From: Pseudopyrenochaeta lycopersici
Lineage: Eukaryota; Ascomycota; Dothideomycetes; Pleosporales; Pseudopyrenochaetaceae
NCBI GenBank assembly: GCA_003313425.1
Contig: NHZP01000030.1
Coordinates: 496,001 to 560,000, forward strand
Direction of reading: 5' to 3'
Length of the DNA: 64,000 bases
In this document: in pieces, positions 34,149-45,528 of the stretch
How positions within the stretch are numbered: the stretch's first letter is position 1
How the letters are laid out: each line of letters opens with the position of its first letter
Made by a program: the position numbers and the translations under genes
Notes under the pieces: model-generated
Told to the model about the DNA's origin: nothing
Database searches by the model: none
Seen by the model: the letters and a program-made list of their open reading frames with translations, nothing else

Positions 34149-36305
34149 CTATTGAATAGTAAACTCCATGACCTCGACGTCCCCCTGCCGCGCCATGTCT
34201 AAACCCTCTCCATCCATCAATCCATGCACATAACACTCCCCAACGAGCGTGTACCCAGCCCCACTCGCCTTCCTCAGCACAATCGGCATACTACACCCAA
34301 AGAGCACACAAATTAGATCCGTTGACCTGGTATCCTGCCTTGTCATTCCCACGTAACCTTTTGTTGTCGTAAACAGCCGCCGCGACAGGTTGACCCGGTC
34401 TCTCGCTATCAGTGCATTTCGCAGGACCGATGTATCAATAGCTGCAAAGTCGGGATTGGCGGTGAAATAATGATGGAGTGGCTTTCCAGCAATCAAAAAG
34501 TCGGTGTTTCCGGCATAAAACCCCATACAATATTGTACCAAGTGGCTTGAAGCTAGAATCTCAAGATTTTCATTAGGCAGGTGCCCCTGCGCAGAATGAA
34601 GAGCTGGTACATCGAGGAGCGACCCGTAGTCATCTAACAATGTTTCCACTTGCACATTGCGATTAGCGACCAAGCTTCTCCATAGAGCTTCACGCATTCC
34701 GTTCCGATCTCGATACGCATTTGCGGTGGCACTACTTTGAATCACGGTGCTATTCGGCCACCCGTGACCATCGTCATCTTTCCAGACACAACCCATGCCG
34801 TCGAATGTGTCAACAATGAAACCGCGACAGGATAGCAAACCTGGCTGTGGGAAGGATACTTGTGCTGTGGTGTCCCCACTCGCCTTATGTGGTGTGTCGC
34901 CCAGCGAACCTAAAAGGCGCGGAGACATCCAGTCAGGAACCCAAGACGCAAGTGATAGGGGGCCGACTACTCCTACATGCCGGATAATCTCGAGAGAATG
35001 CGTAACGTTGATGGTGAGTTCAGCGAAATCGGTATATACTTTTTCAACTGTGGCCGTGTAATCCGGCCTGATCTGCCGAGTGATTTCTCGGCCCAGAAGC
35101 GCAAGTAAACCGTAAACCTTATCTCGAGGGTCTGTGACAGCTACCAGACGACTGAGAGACATGACGCGGAAGAGATTGTTGCTATTCTCATCCTTTACCA
35201 TTTCTTTCAAGACTTCGATTTCTTCCACAACGCCGAGAGTCTCGTAGATCTTCGCGTCTAGTGCCCTACCAACATCTGCGAGCTCGTTGCGCATATACCT
35301 ATTGATAATCTCGTCCGATCTGTTGAGAAGTTCGAAGACGTTGTGGATATCCTTCCATGAAAGCGTCTGTTCGCCGCACAGAACCGGCATATCCTCTTTT
35401 CCAAGGGAAATCTCTTGCAGAACCCAAGCCCGGGACCAGAACCTCCGCAGCGCAAAGTCGTGCAGTGCACGCCAGCTCCCTTCCCCATATGCTTTGGGGT
35501 CCTTCTTCAAGATCCCACTAAGAGAACTGGAACAAAGTTGCTCGCTTTCAGCAGCCAGTCTTCTAATTAGTTCGATGGCTTGCTCACTGTCTGGTGAGGT
35601 AGCACCCAACCACACAATTGGTGTCACTGATTTCGTGTAGATTTCGCGCATGCGTTTGACCTGTGTGGCGCGCTCGATGATGTCTTTCTGATGAATGCAT
35701 AGTGCATCAATCCACATTTTCCAGCCAGCTTTGACGTACACTTTTGAGCGCAGTATCCTAAGCGCTGCTTCCAGATTTTCAGTCACTTGCATAGTGACGC
35801 CATTCACGATAATATCACGTGTGATCGTTGGATCGCCCCATGTGTAGCTCAATGCCATATAGTCTCCCCAAACGTAACGGAACTCGGGTAGTTTCAAAGC
35901 TGCCGTCGCATTGTCTGGGTGGCCTACGAATACCCAACCATCGCTGAGGCTCCTATCTCGACGCTGTGGAGAATTATTGTTATCTGACACTTCTTGTTGG
36001 CCTCGTCGGGATCGGGCTGGATATTCAGCCTTGGCAAACCCTCCGCCAATATCGAAGTGATCCATAGAACATCGCACTGGAGCTTCCGCGTCCTCCGACG
36101 GCTGGATCGTGATCAACCGAATCTCGTTAGCAGCCAACTGTAAGTACATTATGTTAGCAATATTCTGCCATCAACTCGTGACGCCAGACAGATCGCGAGA
36201 AGGCATTGCTTCATATATATTTCTTCGCTCTGCCCCGCGCATGCCTAGCTCTTCTGCAAATGCAAGTCTTACTTCTGGAAGATTATATCTCGGCAATGCT
36301 GCCAT
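34149..36305 (-). CDS. HET-domain protein (second, without repeats)
   Basis: The main exon (36137-34149) opens directly after ...GCTAAC...CTTACAG, a strong branch site and acceptor. I therefore add an 11-codon first exon (36305-36273, MAALPRYNLPE) with donor GTAAGA and a 135-base intron. The join gives NLPELAANEIRLITI in frame; total 673 residues. The alternative start at the ATG at 36149 would fall inside the intron end. The HET domain (about 70-240) shows YMALSYTWGD, MWIDALCIHQKD, YTKSVTPIVWLG and RRFWSRAWVLQE. The C-terminal half shows the usual HET-family pattern (VTDPRDKVYGLLALLG, SWVPDW) with no repeat domain. Presumed role is in heterokaryon incompatibility or related cell-death signalling. 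It lies in the same orientation as the HET-ankyrin gene. Confidence 0.92.
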
Positions 36306-38180
36306 CGCTTGCCCGGGCGTATTATCACGCCTCGATAAGGAAGCTCTCTAGACAATGGCTTCACAAAGTGGACGCTGGTTGGCTAAGCAAAGCGCCCGCA
36401 GTTCGTGTTGCGAAACGGGAGGCAGCCCGAGACGCATACAGCGCGCCTCACCTCGTTGTACTGGCGGGTACTAAGCTTGGCGGCCCCCAAGGATGTCTTC
36501 CAGCCTTGCCACGTATTGAAATGGCGATGTTGGGCACGGCCGAGGGGTCTAGAAGCTGACCCGAGCAGGGGCATGCGAGATTGAAGCAGGTGGTGGGCAG
36601 TGCAGCAGCTTGAGAAAGCGTGCCTTGGATTCGGCGTAAAGTTTGAAAGAGAATCAAACATGGATTCAGAGCAAAAAGAGATTTCTGGCTTTATATAAGG
36701 ATTTGCTGTGGGACCCTTTTACCAAGGTTTGTACTACACGGGAATAACTTAACCTAGTTTGGAGCCAGCGACTGCGTGGCGCATCATAAGATGGGTGTGG
36801 CAAGTAAGGCATTGGAGGCGCAGCAAGCGGCTGCACCGAAGGGCTGCCGCTAAGCAAAGCTTCTAGGAGATCCTCATACGCACCTGGCCTTCAGCTAAAT
36901 CTATTCGACAGTTGGGGCGGGAATAAACTCGAGATGCTTACTCGCATTGCATCCTGCGTGGGTAGCGTGATAACTACCTTGCTATTGCCCTCTTTGTTGC
37001 TTATGCTGCCCACCTCCTCCTCGGAGGTCTTCGCAAGTTTCTTCCGTAACAATAAAGCAATGCGCATCTAGGCGAGCAGAGGAAAGGTTTTTAAATATTG
37101 TTCTAGCATTAGTCGCATTTACAGCGACCAGAATTGAATGGGAAAGAGAATCTGATGGGCGCAAGAGTTGCTGCCTGTCTGTTGCTTGGCGACCCACGAA
37201 ATACTAAGAATTCGAAGTTATACAATGTGTGGATGAATTAGTAACGCACAGCAGCGCAAGTTGATAGACCCATCAGAATGAACAATTCTTCTTGTGGAGT
37301 CATCTCCACCAGATCTGAGGGCGTATGCTGATATACTACTTCCAAACGTTCATCCTACTGATGCCAGAGCATCCTCACCCGTTTCACATCCACAGAGAAA
37401 TTGGCCAGATATCATGGGGATTGCATTAACAAGAACCACTTCAATGTACCGTTGAGCCTGTTTGAGGGTATGTCAATTTAGAGTACATATAGCGAATATA
37501 TCGCTGCGAATATAGACACGTCTCAATTCATTTTATACATCGAAAGAGAAATAGTGTAAAATAAGAAGATCTGAGTCCGTGGGCCGACTATACCCAGTTC
37601 TCTAATTGGCATGCTCAAAATAGATTAGGTACATTCTGTGCTGATTTGATAAAAGCTCACGGTTTGCAGCTCCTTTTGCTACTACTTCACGTTGGTTTCG
37701 GGGGTATTTTTACTTCTTGCTCAAAGAGTTGCAAGTCGCACAATCGGGTATCTACAAGGACAGGAGCCCGTCAACAATTAATGCCTGGGGCATCACAGTA
37801 TAGAGCAAGATACCAATCATGTCCAATGAGAGACAGTTTAATAATAATATTCGATTACGGAAAATTATAAGTGTCGAAACAACGCAAGAACCAGGCGGAA
37901 GAGCATATTTCGGGGATTTTAATCTTGCATCCTACCTCTATCTTTCAGCCTGCGCTCTGCACTGCGCTGTGTCTCTCTCAGGCTATGTTCGATTTCGAAA
38001 TGGCACCGAGGTTTTAGTTGGTTAGGTGTGGGCACGCAATCCGGATATAACCTAATTATGGATATCTTGCCGAGGCTGCATGCAGGATGTTGTGTCATCC
38101 GGGCGCTGATCTAGAGAAGAACTTTCAAATACCAACCCCATCCGCATGAACAAGCATACGCGGAGGAGAAGAATTTCAAG
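36306..38180. other. Long intergenic region, no gene recognised
   Basis: These 1.9 kb contain only short frames without recognisable motifs. The part from 36,306 to 36,900 is GC-normal and the part around 37,400-37,900 is AT-richer but not RIPped. A non-coding RNA or divergent promoters are possible but unsupported. Confidence 0.4.
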
Positions 38181-39788
38181 ATGGCCGTGACGCATGAGGC
38201 TAGGGAAGTTTCGCAGGCAGATGAGGGAACACCGCTGCTACCGCGTGAGGAGACGAAAGGAAGAGCAGGGAAGCGGGGCAAATCGGTGCTTTTTCGCGCA
38301 CTGCTGTGCGCATTTCTGGTGTCTTTGACCTTCGGCATCACGCAAGTTCCAATCCTCTATGTCTTCCGGGTCATGACATGCGATGCCTACTACGAATATC
38401 ATACTCCAGATCCTCATGCCGCCGACATATGTGCAAAGCGCGAGATCGAAGCTGGCGCAGCCCGCGCCTTCGCCCTTCTTGCCGCCTCAACTACTCTTTT
38501 CGGACTCGTAAACCTACTGGTAGCCGGATGGACGATCAAACGCTTGGGTGTAAAGCTCGCTCTCATCATTCAGGTTTTCTGGCCCGCTGTCCGCCTCCTT
38601 ATCCAGAACATTGGCATCATGAAAGGCAGGAATGCGGGCATCGCCATCGTCCAAGCTTCGCAGATTATCACCATAGTCGGTGGACCAAATGGCTATGTAC
38701 TTTGCTTGAATTCGCTCGTCGCCGACGTCGTCGACCATGAGGCGCGAACGGGTGCGCTAGGTCGCCTCCAGGGATGTATGTACTTCGGTGCTGCTATCGG
38801 ATTTCTTATCGGAGGCATTGTAGGAGACGCGTTCGGAATCATTGCGCCCTTTCGTATGACGCTGGCGTTATTCCTCCTCTGCTGTTTGTACGTTGCCGTT
38901 TGGTTGCCCGCCGTAGAACCACCAAAAGTAAACGAAGACGCCATATCGCGCCCAAACCTAGGCGTCGCGCGCTTCTTTGGCCCATTACGAATATTTGCAC
39001 CGCAAAAATGGGAACTCCCGAATGGACGTACTCGCACTCAGTTTGGAGCCTTGACACTCGGCGTCGGCGTATTCTTGGGTATCCTCGCGACAGGATACAT
39101 CGCCGTCCTACTTCAGATGTACGCAACCGCTGAGTTCGATTTCGGAACCAAGGAGAATGGCTGGCTTATATCCATGTATTCACTACTCAGAGGGGCGTTT
39201 CTTTCACTCATATTCCCACAAATAATCGCGCATGGACGTAAATGGCTACAGCCAAGCGATGGGAATGACTCGGGGGTCCAACGAGAGGAGGAGCCGCTTA
39301 TACAAGACCACCCCATCTCGCCCAATGAAATTGAGACAGTGGATCCTATGGAAAACGAAGAGCCACCAAATCCGCCACTGCATGACCAGCAAGAAACATT
39401 CGCCTTTGACCTTTACTACGCTCGCTTCAGCCTCCTTCTTGACGGTATTTTGACAGGTTTAGCTGTTTTCATCTCCAAAGGGTGGCAGATGTACATATTT
39501 GCGGTCTTGCTTCCTTTTGCTGCAGGTACAGGTGCGGCATCAAAAGGCTCAATACTCCAGATGCTTCCCAGTAGCGACCGCGTCGATGCGCTGGGCGGCA
39601 TCACACTGGTAGAGAATATCGCAAGGCTGTCCACGACTGCCGTCTTCGGCTTAGTTTTCGCTGCCCTCGCAGAAGTAGGAAAGAGTCACCTCACTTTTGT
39701 AATCAACGCCGCCGTAGCGCTGCTCGGGTTTATTGTGTTGCTCTTTTCTCGCTTTCCCCCAGAAGGCAGCCGTCGGGTTGAGATTTGA
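38181..39788 (+). CDS. Major facilitator superfamily transporter, probably endomembrane
   Basis: The 535-residue intronless frame starts with MAVTHEAREV. Twelve hydrophobic segments are arranged six plus six around a hydrophilic loop (about 355-410, rich in E, P and Q). ARTGALGRLQGCMYFGAAIGFLIGG (about 190-215) matches the conserved MFS segment after helix 4. The N-terminal ADEGTPLLPREE contains an acidic-dileucine sorting signal of the kind that directs proteins to the vacuole. The family resembles proton-coupled DHA1/SLC46-type carriers. Substrate is unknown. It is convergent with the anion-symporter gene to the right and not obviously part of that cluster. Confidence 0.88.
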   Translation: MAVTHEAREVSQADEGTPLLPREETKGRAGKRGKSVLFRALLCAFLVSLTFGITQVPILYVFRVMTCDAYYEYHTPDPHAADICAKREIEAGAARAFALLAASTTLFGLVNLLVAGWTIKRLGVKLALIIQVFWPAVRLLIQNIGIMKGRNAGIAIVQASQIITIVGGPNGYVLCLNSLVADVVDHEARTGALGRLQGCMYFGAAIGFLIGGIVGDAFGIIAPFRMTLALFLLCCLYVAVWLPAVEPPKVNEDAISRPNLGVARFFGPLRIFAPQKWELPNGRTRTQFGALTLGVGVFLGILATGYIAVLLQMYATAEFDFGTKENGWLISMYSLLRGAFLSLIFPQIIAHGRKWLQPSDGNDSGVQREEEPLIQDHPISPNEIETVDPMENEEPPNPPLHDQQETFAFDLYYARFSLLLDGILTGLAVFISKGWQMYIFAVLLPFAAGTGAASKGSILQMLPSSDRVDALGGITLVENIARLSTTAVFGLVFAALAEVGKSHLTFVINAAVALLGFIVLLFSRFPPEGSRRVEI

Positions 39789-40194
39789 ACTACAGCGTCT
39801 GCGAGACCACGAACAATTAGGACACACCACGAATTCTTTTACGTTCTAGCCTATATCTTTCTGTCACTCGACAGCTTACTTTGCCAGATCCATGCAACTC
39901 CGTGTCGTCACATGGCAGACCGGGAAAAGATCTAGAGAGGAATGGGTTTACTTTTTGCATCACACGATGGACTTATTGAGTTATGGTTTACAAGAGAAGA
40001 CGATGATATGAAAGAATATCGATCATTTGAATGGCTGCATGCGCATGGCCAAAGCTTATAGATCCCCGACACTCATCTTAATCAATGTGGCAAAAATTTA
40101 CAAGATCACTTTCTATTGACCTGGTATGTCTGAAATTCCCCATGTATAACGCCATCGTGCCATTCAGGGCTGGGCACACATAGCAGCTGCCCGC
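39789..40194. other. Convergent intergenic region
   Basis: These 406 bases lie between the stops of two convergent transporter genes. They hold both 3' ends and nothing else I recognise. Confidence 0.5.
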
Positions 40195-41801
40195 TTATGT
40201 CGCATACCGCCACGTGGTTGTTTCTCCGGTTCTCTCCTCCTCTCGATCAATAGCCTTATTTTTTCTGATACACCAGTATCGAGCGGCGATACAAAATACG
40301 ATAGTGAGACCGCACCCGACAATGATGCACCCTCCTCCAACCTGATATCTCGGTTCCTGAGACCGCAGGAAGAAATAGGGTGTGAACCAGTGCGATACAC
40401 TGGACACGCAATTTGCAATAGCAATCAGTGCTGCGCGCTTGGTACGGGGTCTTGGTACCACTGTCGTCTCCCAGGAGAGCTGGATGTTCAGACCGACGAA
40501 AGGACCAGAGCAGAGAAGGATCAAAGAGAAGTACCGTGCTCCAACATTGAGCGTTGAGATCATGATGACTGCGCCAACAAGTGATATGGCAATGGAACCG
40601 ACAATATGCCAGCAGTGCTCCAGCATGCGACCAGATGACCAAGATACAGCAAGCGTAACGAAGTAGGCAATCAAGTACGGTGGCGCTTGTACAAGATATG
40701 TTTCAACTTTCCCAAAACCTAAGGTGCCAACAATGGAGGGGAAGAAGTCTTTGAACGATTGTGCAACGATAAGTGCGAAATGCATGCCGGCAAAGAACCA
40801 AGTGAAAGGGTCCTTAACCGCCATCCAGACACCTTCCATCATATCGCCCTCATCATCTTCGGAAATACCGCCGGCGGAGACGAGCTGTCGATATTGTGAC
40901 ATCTGCTGCTCCTCTTCGGTAAAAAAGTATGTGCCGGTGTTGTTCGGGAAGTTCGGTAGCAGCCAGAACCCAGTGATGGCAACGAGAATGCTGACGATGC
41001 CCTCGAGGAGTAGGAACCATTGCCAGGCGCTCATATTGGCAATGCCGTCCATGTTGGTTAAGATGCCCGCAGAAAGAAGGCCGGAAAAGACGTTGGAGAT
41101 GATGTTGCCGGCGTGCCAGATGCCCATGCGGAGAGGTGACTCTTCTTTGGTATACCAGGATGAGGTCATGAGTGCAACTACAGGTAGGAATGGGCCTTCG
41201 GTCACGCCAACAAGGAAGCGGCAGAGCATAAAACCCCAGGGCGCGGTCACGGCAGGCATAGCAATCGTTACAGCAGACCTAAAGACTGTCAGTGGTGTTT
41301 TTGTCATACAAAGGGCACGCCTTACCAGGCGAGCATAATGCACGGCATGATGACTCGAGGGGAGGACTTTGCTACGATAACATTTCCAGGAACCTGGGAG
41401 ATGATATAACCGACGTAGAAGAGAGAGATTCCGGCTGACCACTGGACATCAGTCATGTGGAGGTCTTCTTGCATACCAGCAAGACGCGCGTTGGAAACAT
41501 TGATACGGTCAAGGTAACTGTGCGAGGTCAGTATTCACTCTAAGATCTACGAGTCTCAGGATTGGGGAGAAAACTTACTTCATAAGCAACATTACTGTGA
41601 TACAGGGTAAGAATTTCCAGTCGAGTTTCTTCAAAACGGATTTATTCAGCTGCTTGAGTTCATCTTCACTCTTGTCGGCGAGTAGAGGATACTGTTGCAG
41701 CCAATTCGAGCATCATTCGTGCGAGCATCTTCAATCTTAACAATTTCCCCGCTTTGCTTTGGAGTGGTGATGGAGTCGCGACCGTTTGAGGTAGTCATCA
41801 T
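40195..41801 (-). CDS. MFS anion:cation symporter (Dal5/Tna1-type), cluster transporter
   Basis: Exons are 41801-41579, 41517-41326 and 41278-40195, separated by introns of 61 and 47 bases. Splicing yields LMNYLDRINVSNARLAGMQEDL, the diagnostic first-helix segment of the ACS family, followed by GYIISQVPGNVIV and a W-SAVTIAMPAV junction. These carriers import organic acids such as allantoate, nicotinate or aldonates with protons at the plasma membrane. The first exon has an oddity: the ATG frame (MMTTSNGRDS) and the conserved frame (WLQQYPLLADKSEDEL) differ by one base. Either there is a one-base indel, or a further 50-base intron (GTTAAG...CAACAG) that restores the frame exactly. The gene is divergent from the aldolase, sharing a 574-base promoter with two palindromic CGG sites. 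Confidence 0.88.
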
Positions 41802-42077
41802 GAGATATTGAACAATTTTTCTCGCTGCTGAGGAACGTAGCAGGATGTTCTAGAGTCCAGGACCCAGGGAATTTGGCATCAGCTTTATACACGGCCTGCT
41901 CAGCACTGAGCTTGTTATTTCACGATATCGGCTGCGCTTGTAGAAAGCCAACGCAGCGCCGACCGCTGCAAAACACCCATCTATGAAATTTGCGGAGAAG
42001 CTAGCACTACCCCAGACCCCAGAGCAGCATGAATCGTATCGGGACCAAAGAAAGGAAGCTTTTGTCTGGGCAGTGGT

Positions 42078-42091
42078 TCGGGCTGCCCCGA
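42078..42091. promoter_or_regulatory. TCGG-N6-CCGA palindrome (spacing variant)
   Basis: TCGGGCTGCCCCGA lies in the divergent promoter of transporter and aldolase. It matches the cluster palindrome except for one fewer spacer base. It could be a weaker site for the same dimeric Zn2Cys6 factor, or chance in a GC-rich stretch. Confidence 0.35.
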
Positions 42092-42108
42092 AGGGCGGGG
42101 AAGTGGCG

Positions 42109-42123
42109 TCGGTGGTCGCCCGA
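42109..42123. promoter_or_regulatory. Candidate operator TCGG-N7-CCGA, site 1
   Basis: TCGGTGGTCGCCCGA lies between the divergent transporter (start 41801) and aldolase (start 42376). Inverted CGG half-sites at fixed spacing are the classic target of Zn2Cys6 dimers. The same 8 fixed bases with 7-base spacing recur four more times in this cluster. Confidence 0.6.
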
Positions 42124-42206
42124 GCCGTGCTGTCGTGTTTCGTCGGCTGCTTCGGACCATGCGGGGGTCGCCCGTGAAGTTGACACATCGCACCGAGAAA
42201 ACATTG

Positions 42207-42221
42207 TCGGATCAAACCCGA
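42207..42221. promoter_or_regulatory. Candidate operator TCGG-N7-CCGA, site 2
   Basis: TCGGATCAAACCCGA lies 155 bases upstream of the aldolase ATG in the same divergent promoter as site 1. It has identical fixed bases and spacing and a different spacer sequence, as expected for a real dimer site. Confidence 0.65.
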
Positions 42222-42375
42222 TCGAAAGAGTTGCGCTGAAGGTATCTATGAGTATAAGAGAAATTAGGAAGAACGACGGTAAAACAGAAACATTCCTACA
42301 CTATTCTCACCGTTCGCTATTGCGCCTCTAAGAATCCAATTGCATCTTTCACAGTCTTACTACATCGCCTTAAAG

Positions 42376-43351
42376 ATGGCCGAAGTCACGATTTCGAATT
42401 CGATACGGGAGAAGATGCTCAAGGATGAAGTTGCCTACACACTTTCCGTCAAGCTCGTTCGCAGTGTTGAACTCCCCATGATGGCTAAGACTGCTGGTTT
42501 CGACGGTATTTTGATTGATATGGAGCACTCATCATTCGACCTCGACACAACAAGTAAGTTCGGTATGATCCCTACTTAAGTCCTAAATTTTGACTCTATA
42601 AGGCCAAATATGCATCGCTGCACTCTATGCAGGCATCGCACCAATCGTCCGCGTGCCTTCCAAAGACGCCTTTTTCATATCCCGCGTTCTCGATGGTGGT
42701 GCCCTTGGAGTCATCGTACCGCATATACGCTCGGTACAGGATGCGAAAGATGTTGTTGCAGCAGCCAAATTCCAGCCTCAGGGTCATCGCTCCTCGACGA
42801 ACAACCTGCCACACTTCCAGTATCGACACCTCCCCGCGAGCAAGTCAAACCCTGTGGTGAATGCAAATACGCTCGTTATTCCAATGGTGGAGACATTGGA
42901 AGCGGTCGAATGCGTTGAAGAGCTGGCCGCAGTAGAGGGGGTGGATTCGCTGCTCATTGGTACCAACGATATGACCGCTGAAATGGGTATACCGGGAGAC
43001 TACGAAAATCCACGGTTGACAGAGGTCTATGAGAAGACAATTGCTGCATGTAATAAGCATGGAAAATGGGTAGGTATAGGCGGACTGCATTCGAGGTTAG
43101 ACTTAGTAGAGAAATTCTGCGAGATGGGTGCTAGGTGGGTTATGGCGGCTACTGATGGGCCATTGCTGCTTGGCGGAGCGACGAAGAGAGCGGGTGAGAT
43201 GGCGCAACTCTCCCAAAGGGTGAAAAAGACGAGTTCAGCGCAAACGAGCGTGAAGAATGGACAAGCGAATGGCGTCAAGAATGGGAGTGTTCGCGTAGAG
43301 CAAGCCTATGTCAACGGCCACGCGCCCGAGATGCTCGCCAATGGGCATTAG
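42376..43351 (+). CDS. HpaI/HpcH-family (class II) 2-keto-3-deoxy acid aldolase
   Basis: Exons 42376-42553 and 42603-43351 (49-base intron, GTAAGT...ATAAG) give 308 residues. H51 (DMEHSS) and R76 (VRVP) match the general base and substrate-binding arginine of HpaI. E156 (PMVET) and D182 (GTNDM) match its divalent-metal ligands, with a ligand spacing of 26 residues as in HpaI. GALGVIVPHI and GVDSLLIGTND are further family blocks. The reaction is reversible retro-aldol cleavage of a 2-keto-3-deoxy (or 4-hydroxy-2-keto) acid to pyruvate plus an aldehyde; 2-keto-3-deoxyrhamnonate aldolases belong here. The last 45 residues are an N/G/K-rich tail that is not part of the fold. Cytosolic. Likely takes the product of the dehydratase at 49396. 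Confidence 0.92.
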
Positions 43352-43501
43352 AATAGCTATTGAATACATTAATTTTCAAAAGAATAATGTTTCTACACTT
43401 TGTAGCATATTCTTGCGTCAGTCTACACAAGAGCATGTTGATGAATTCCCTTACGTAGCTGACTAAGTCCGTAGCCGCATTGGGCCATGACGCGGGCAGC
43501 C

Positions 43502-43516
43502 TCGGTCCACTACCGA
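43502..43516. promoter_or_regulatory. Candidate operator TCGG-N7-CCGA, site 3 (own promoter of regulator)
   Basis: TCGGTCCACTACCGA lies 48 bases before the ATG of the first Zn2Cys6 regulator. If this regulator binds the motif, the site implies autoregulation. Confidence 0.6.
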
Positions 43517-43563
43517 AACAAACTTCCATCCATGTGTAACAATCTAGTCACAACAATTCACAG

Positions 43564-45439
43564 ATGTGTGCCCTCATCTCTCAAGCATGTGAACGATGTT
43601 GGAGAAGGAAGCAAAAGGTTCGTTTGTCCTCCTGTCTTACACCGGACCTTCGCTAATGGGTGCCAGTGCTCGCGCGACTTTCCATGCCTTCAATGCCGCA
43701 CCGCTTCTTCAACATGCATTCGCCGCCATCTAGGTTCTGTTGTTGAGTCTGCAGATGCTGGTAGCGAAAGCTATGTCGAAGCGCTTAAGAGCCGCATTCG
43801 AGCGCTGCAGGCGCGTTCTCGGGAAGTAAGACCCAGTCCGGCGAGTAGCACACCGAGGGACCAGCAACGGCGACATTATAGTGTCGAACAGCAACTGGAC
43901 TCGCCAATAGATCTTCCAGTAGAAAGTAGGTCACGCAATGACCCGCAAGATACGATGCAAGAGGCATCATACCTATCGCTGTCAGCCATGGCGGAGCGGA
44001 CAGATCGCCAGCGGCTGTCCACAAACGGTCTGTCTTTTCTGACCCTGGTATATGCAGCTTTGGGTATTTCAGGGGCAAACCCTACAAATTCTTTTGGAAC
44101 CAACGAGTCTTTGTCTGGCCCGATTGCAACTATTAGAAAGGGAATGTTCAAAACCGGATCAATGCTCCTTGGCGCAGAAACTGACGAACCATTCCGACGA
44201 TACAGACAGTTCATCAAAACATCATATCCAGCATGGTCCGACCACGAACTCGAACAAATGTATGAGAACGTCATAGAGGCACACGACACTGGTTGCATTG
44301 ATAGACTAGCCACCGAAACCCCTGAGACGGTGCTCATCGTGTTCATTGGCACTGCGACCGGAGTTCTTCTCTCCCCGCATTTCTCGCATAAGGAAGTGTT
44401 TACCATGGCACTTTCTGAGAAGGCGAAAGAGTTGGTTACGCATGTGTTTGATCGCGCAAATGATCTAGCTATGATTCAATGTCTTACTGCTTTGACGATC
44501 TACTCCTTATTCACGAGCTTCGGCGGATCCACGTGGCATTTATTGGGGCTTACAATGACGAGATGTATCGCTGCAGGCATCCATACAAGATTCCTTGGCC
44601 CGGAAGTCCAGGATAGGGAGAAAGACGACAGTTGCAGAGCGTTTTGGGCTTTGTACATATTGGACACCCACATTAGCACTGCCCTTGACAGACCATTTTG
44701 TTTAAACAATCATGAGATTCTTGTTTCTGTAAGTCTTTTCTCACTTTTCCCCTACCCTAGGACATTCGCTGATCATTGGGTATAGCCACCTTCCACTCCA
44801 CAAAGGAACCTATTAGGTGATGACGATCTTTATTGCCATTTGGTTCAACATGCTCAAACGTTACGCTCAATAAGGCAGGACACTAGTATGGACATGTTTT
44901 GTCATTACATTAATCTTCGCCATTGGCACGAGACGCTCCAGACGCGACAAAGTTTACCCGCCTTTCGTAGTAATCTGCTCTCAACACAAGGATTCATTGA
45001 GCTCATCAAACACCAGTCCTTTGGTGGCAATCAAGATCGAATTATGCTGGTTCGCGAGGCTAAGAAAGCATTTTTCGCTTTTCTTGACCAACTCGAAGAC
45101 TATCTGAATTACCACGAAGGATCGGCATCTGGATTAGATGCGCTATACGTATTCGCGATTGGCATCATCCTCGTCCGGCTAAGTACTACCGACGACACAT
45201 CCGACGATGATCATGCGCCTGCGCGTAAAAGCGTTCGGGAACGAATTTACCAATCAATCAATGTGTTGACGTTACTATCAATGCGCTTCTCGGCTGTCCG
45301 AAGCCTCCGGGATGTTTTAGGCGAATGCCAAGCGCACTCGGGGCCTTCGGACCGCTTGCGTGAGCTGGTTGAGTTCTCGGAGGTAGTCATTCCAAGTCGA
45401 ATGCTGCATATCATATTCGGCAATACGTCAAATGAGTGA
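43564..45439 (+). CDS. Zn2Cys6 transcription factor, cluster regulator 1
   Basis: Three exons (43564-43617, 43667-44728, 44786-45439) give 589 residues. The first exon is only 18 codons and the first intron falls inside the zinc cluster, between K18 and C19. Splicing yields C9-x2-C12-x6-C19-x5-C25-x2-C28-x6-C35, a complete binuclear zinc cluster with basic WRRKQK. The upstream extension of the second-exon frame lacks the first two cysteines and is not used. A fungal-specific transcription-factor domain follows (CRAFWALYILDTHISTALDRPF, about 360-380), as in GAL4-type activators. It is a nuclear DNA-binding protein, probably dimeric. It lies between the aldolase and the dehydrogenase and has the cluster palindrome in its own promoter. 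It is the leading candidate for binding TCGG-N7-CCGA. Confidence 0.92.
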
Positions 45440-45485
45440 GCAGTGGTGTGTGAACTCGGCGGAGCGGAGATGGCGACACCTCCAT

Positions 45486-45500
45486 TCGGAAGTTGTCCGA
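45486..45500. promoter_or_regulatory. Candidate operator TCGG-N7-CCGA, site 4
   Basis: TCGGAAGTTGTCCGA lies 200 bases before the dehydrogenase ATG. It shares CGGAA-N4-TCCGACG with site 5, suggesting duplication or a common extended consensus. Confidence 0.65.
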
Positions 45501-45528
45501 CGTAACGTTAGGTTATGGATGCACATTC

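Noticed and set aside
36137..36149. ATG at 36149 as start of the second HET protein
   Set aside because: It lies between a GCTAAC branch site and a TTACAG acceptor. A spliced mini-exon gives a better N-terminus.
42144..42155. CGG-N6-CGG direct repeat as the main cluster operator
   Set aside because: Only two instances, one per divergent promoter, in GC-rich DNA. This is far weaker than the five TCGG-N7-CCGA palindromes.
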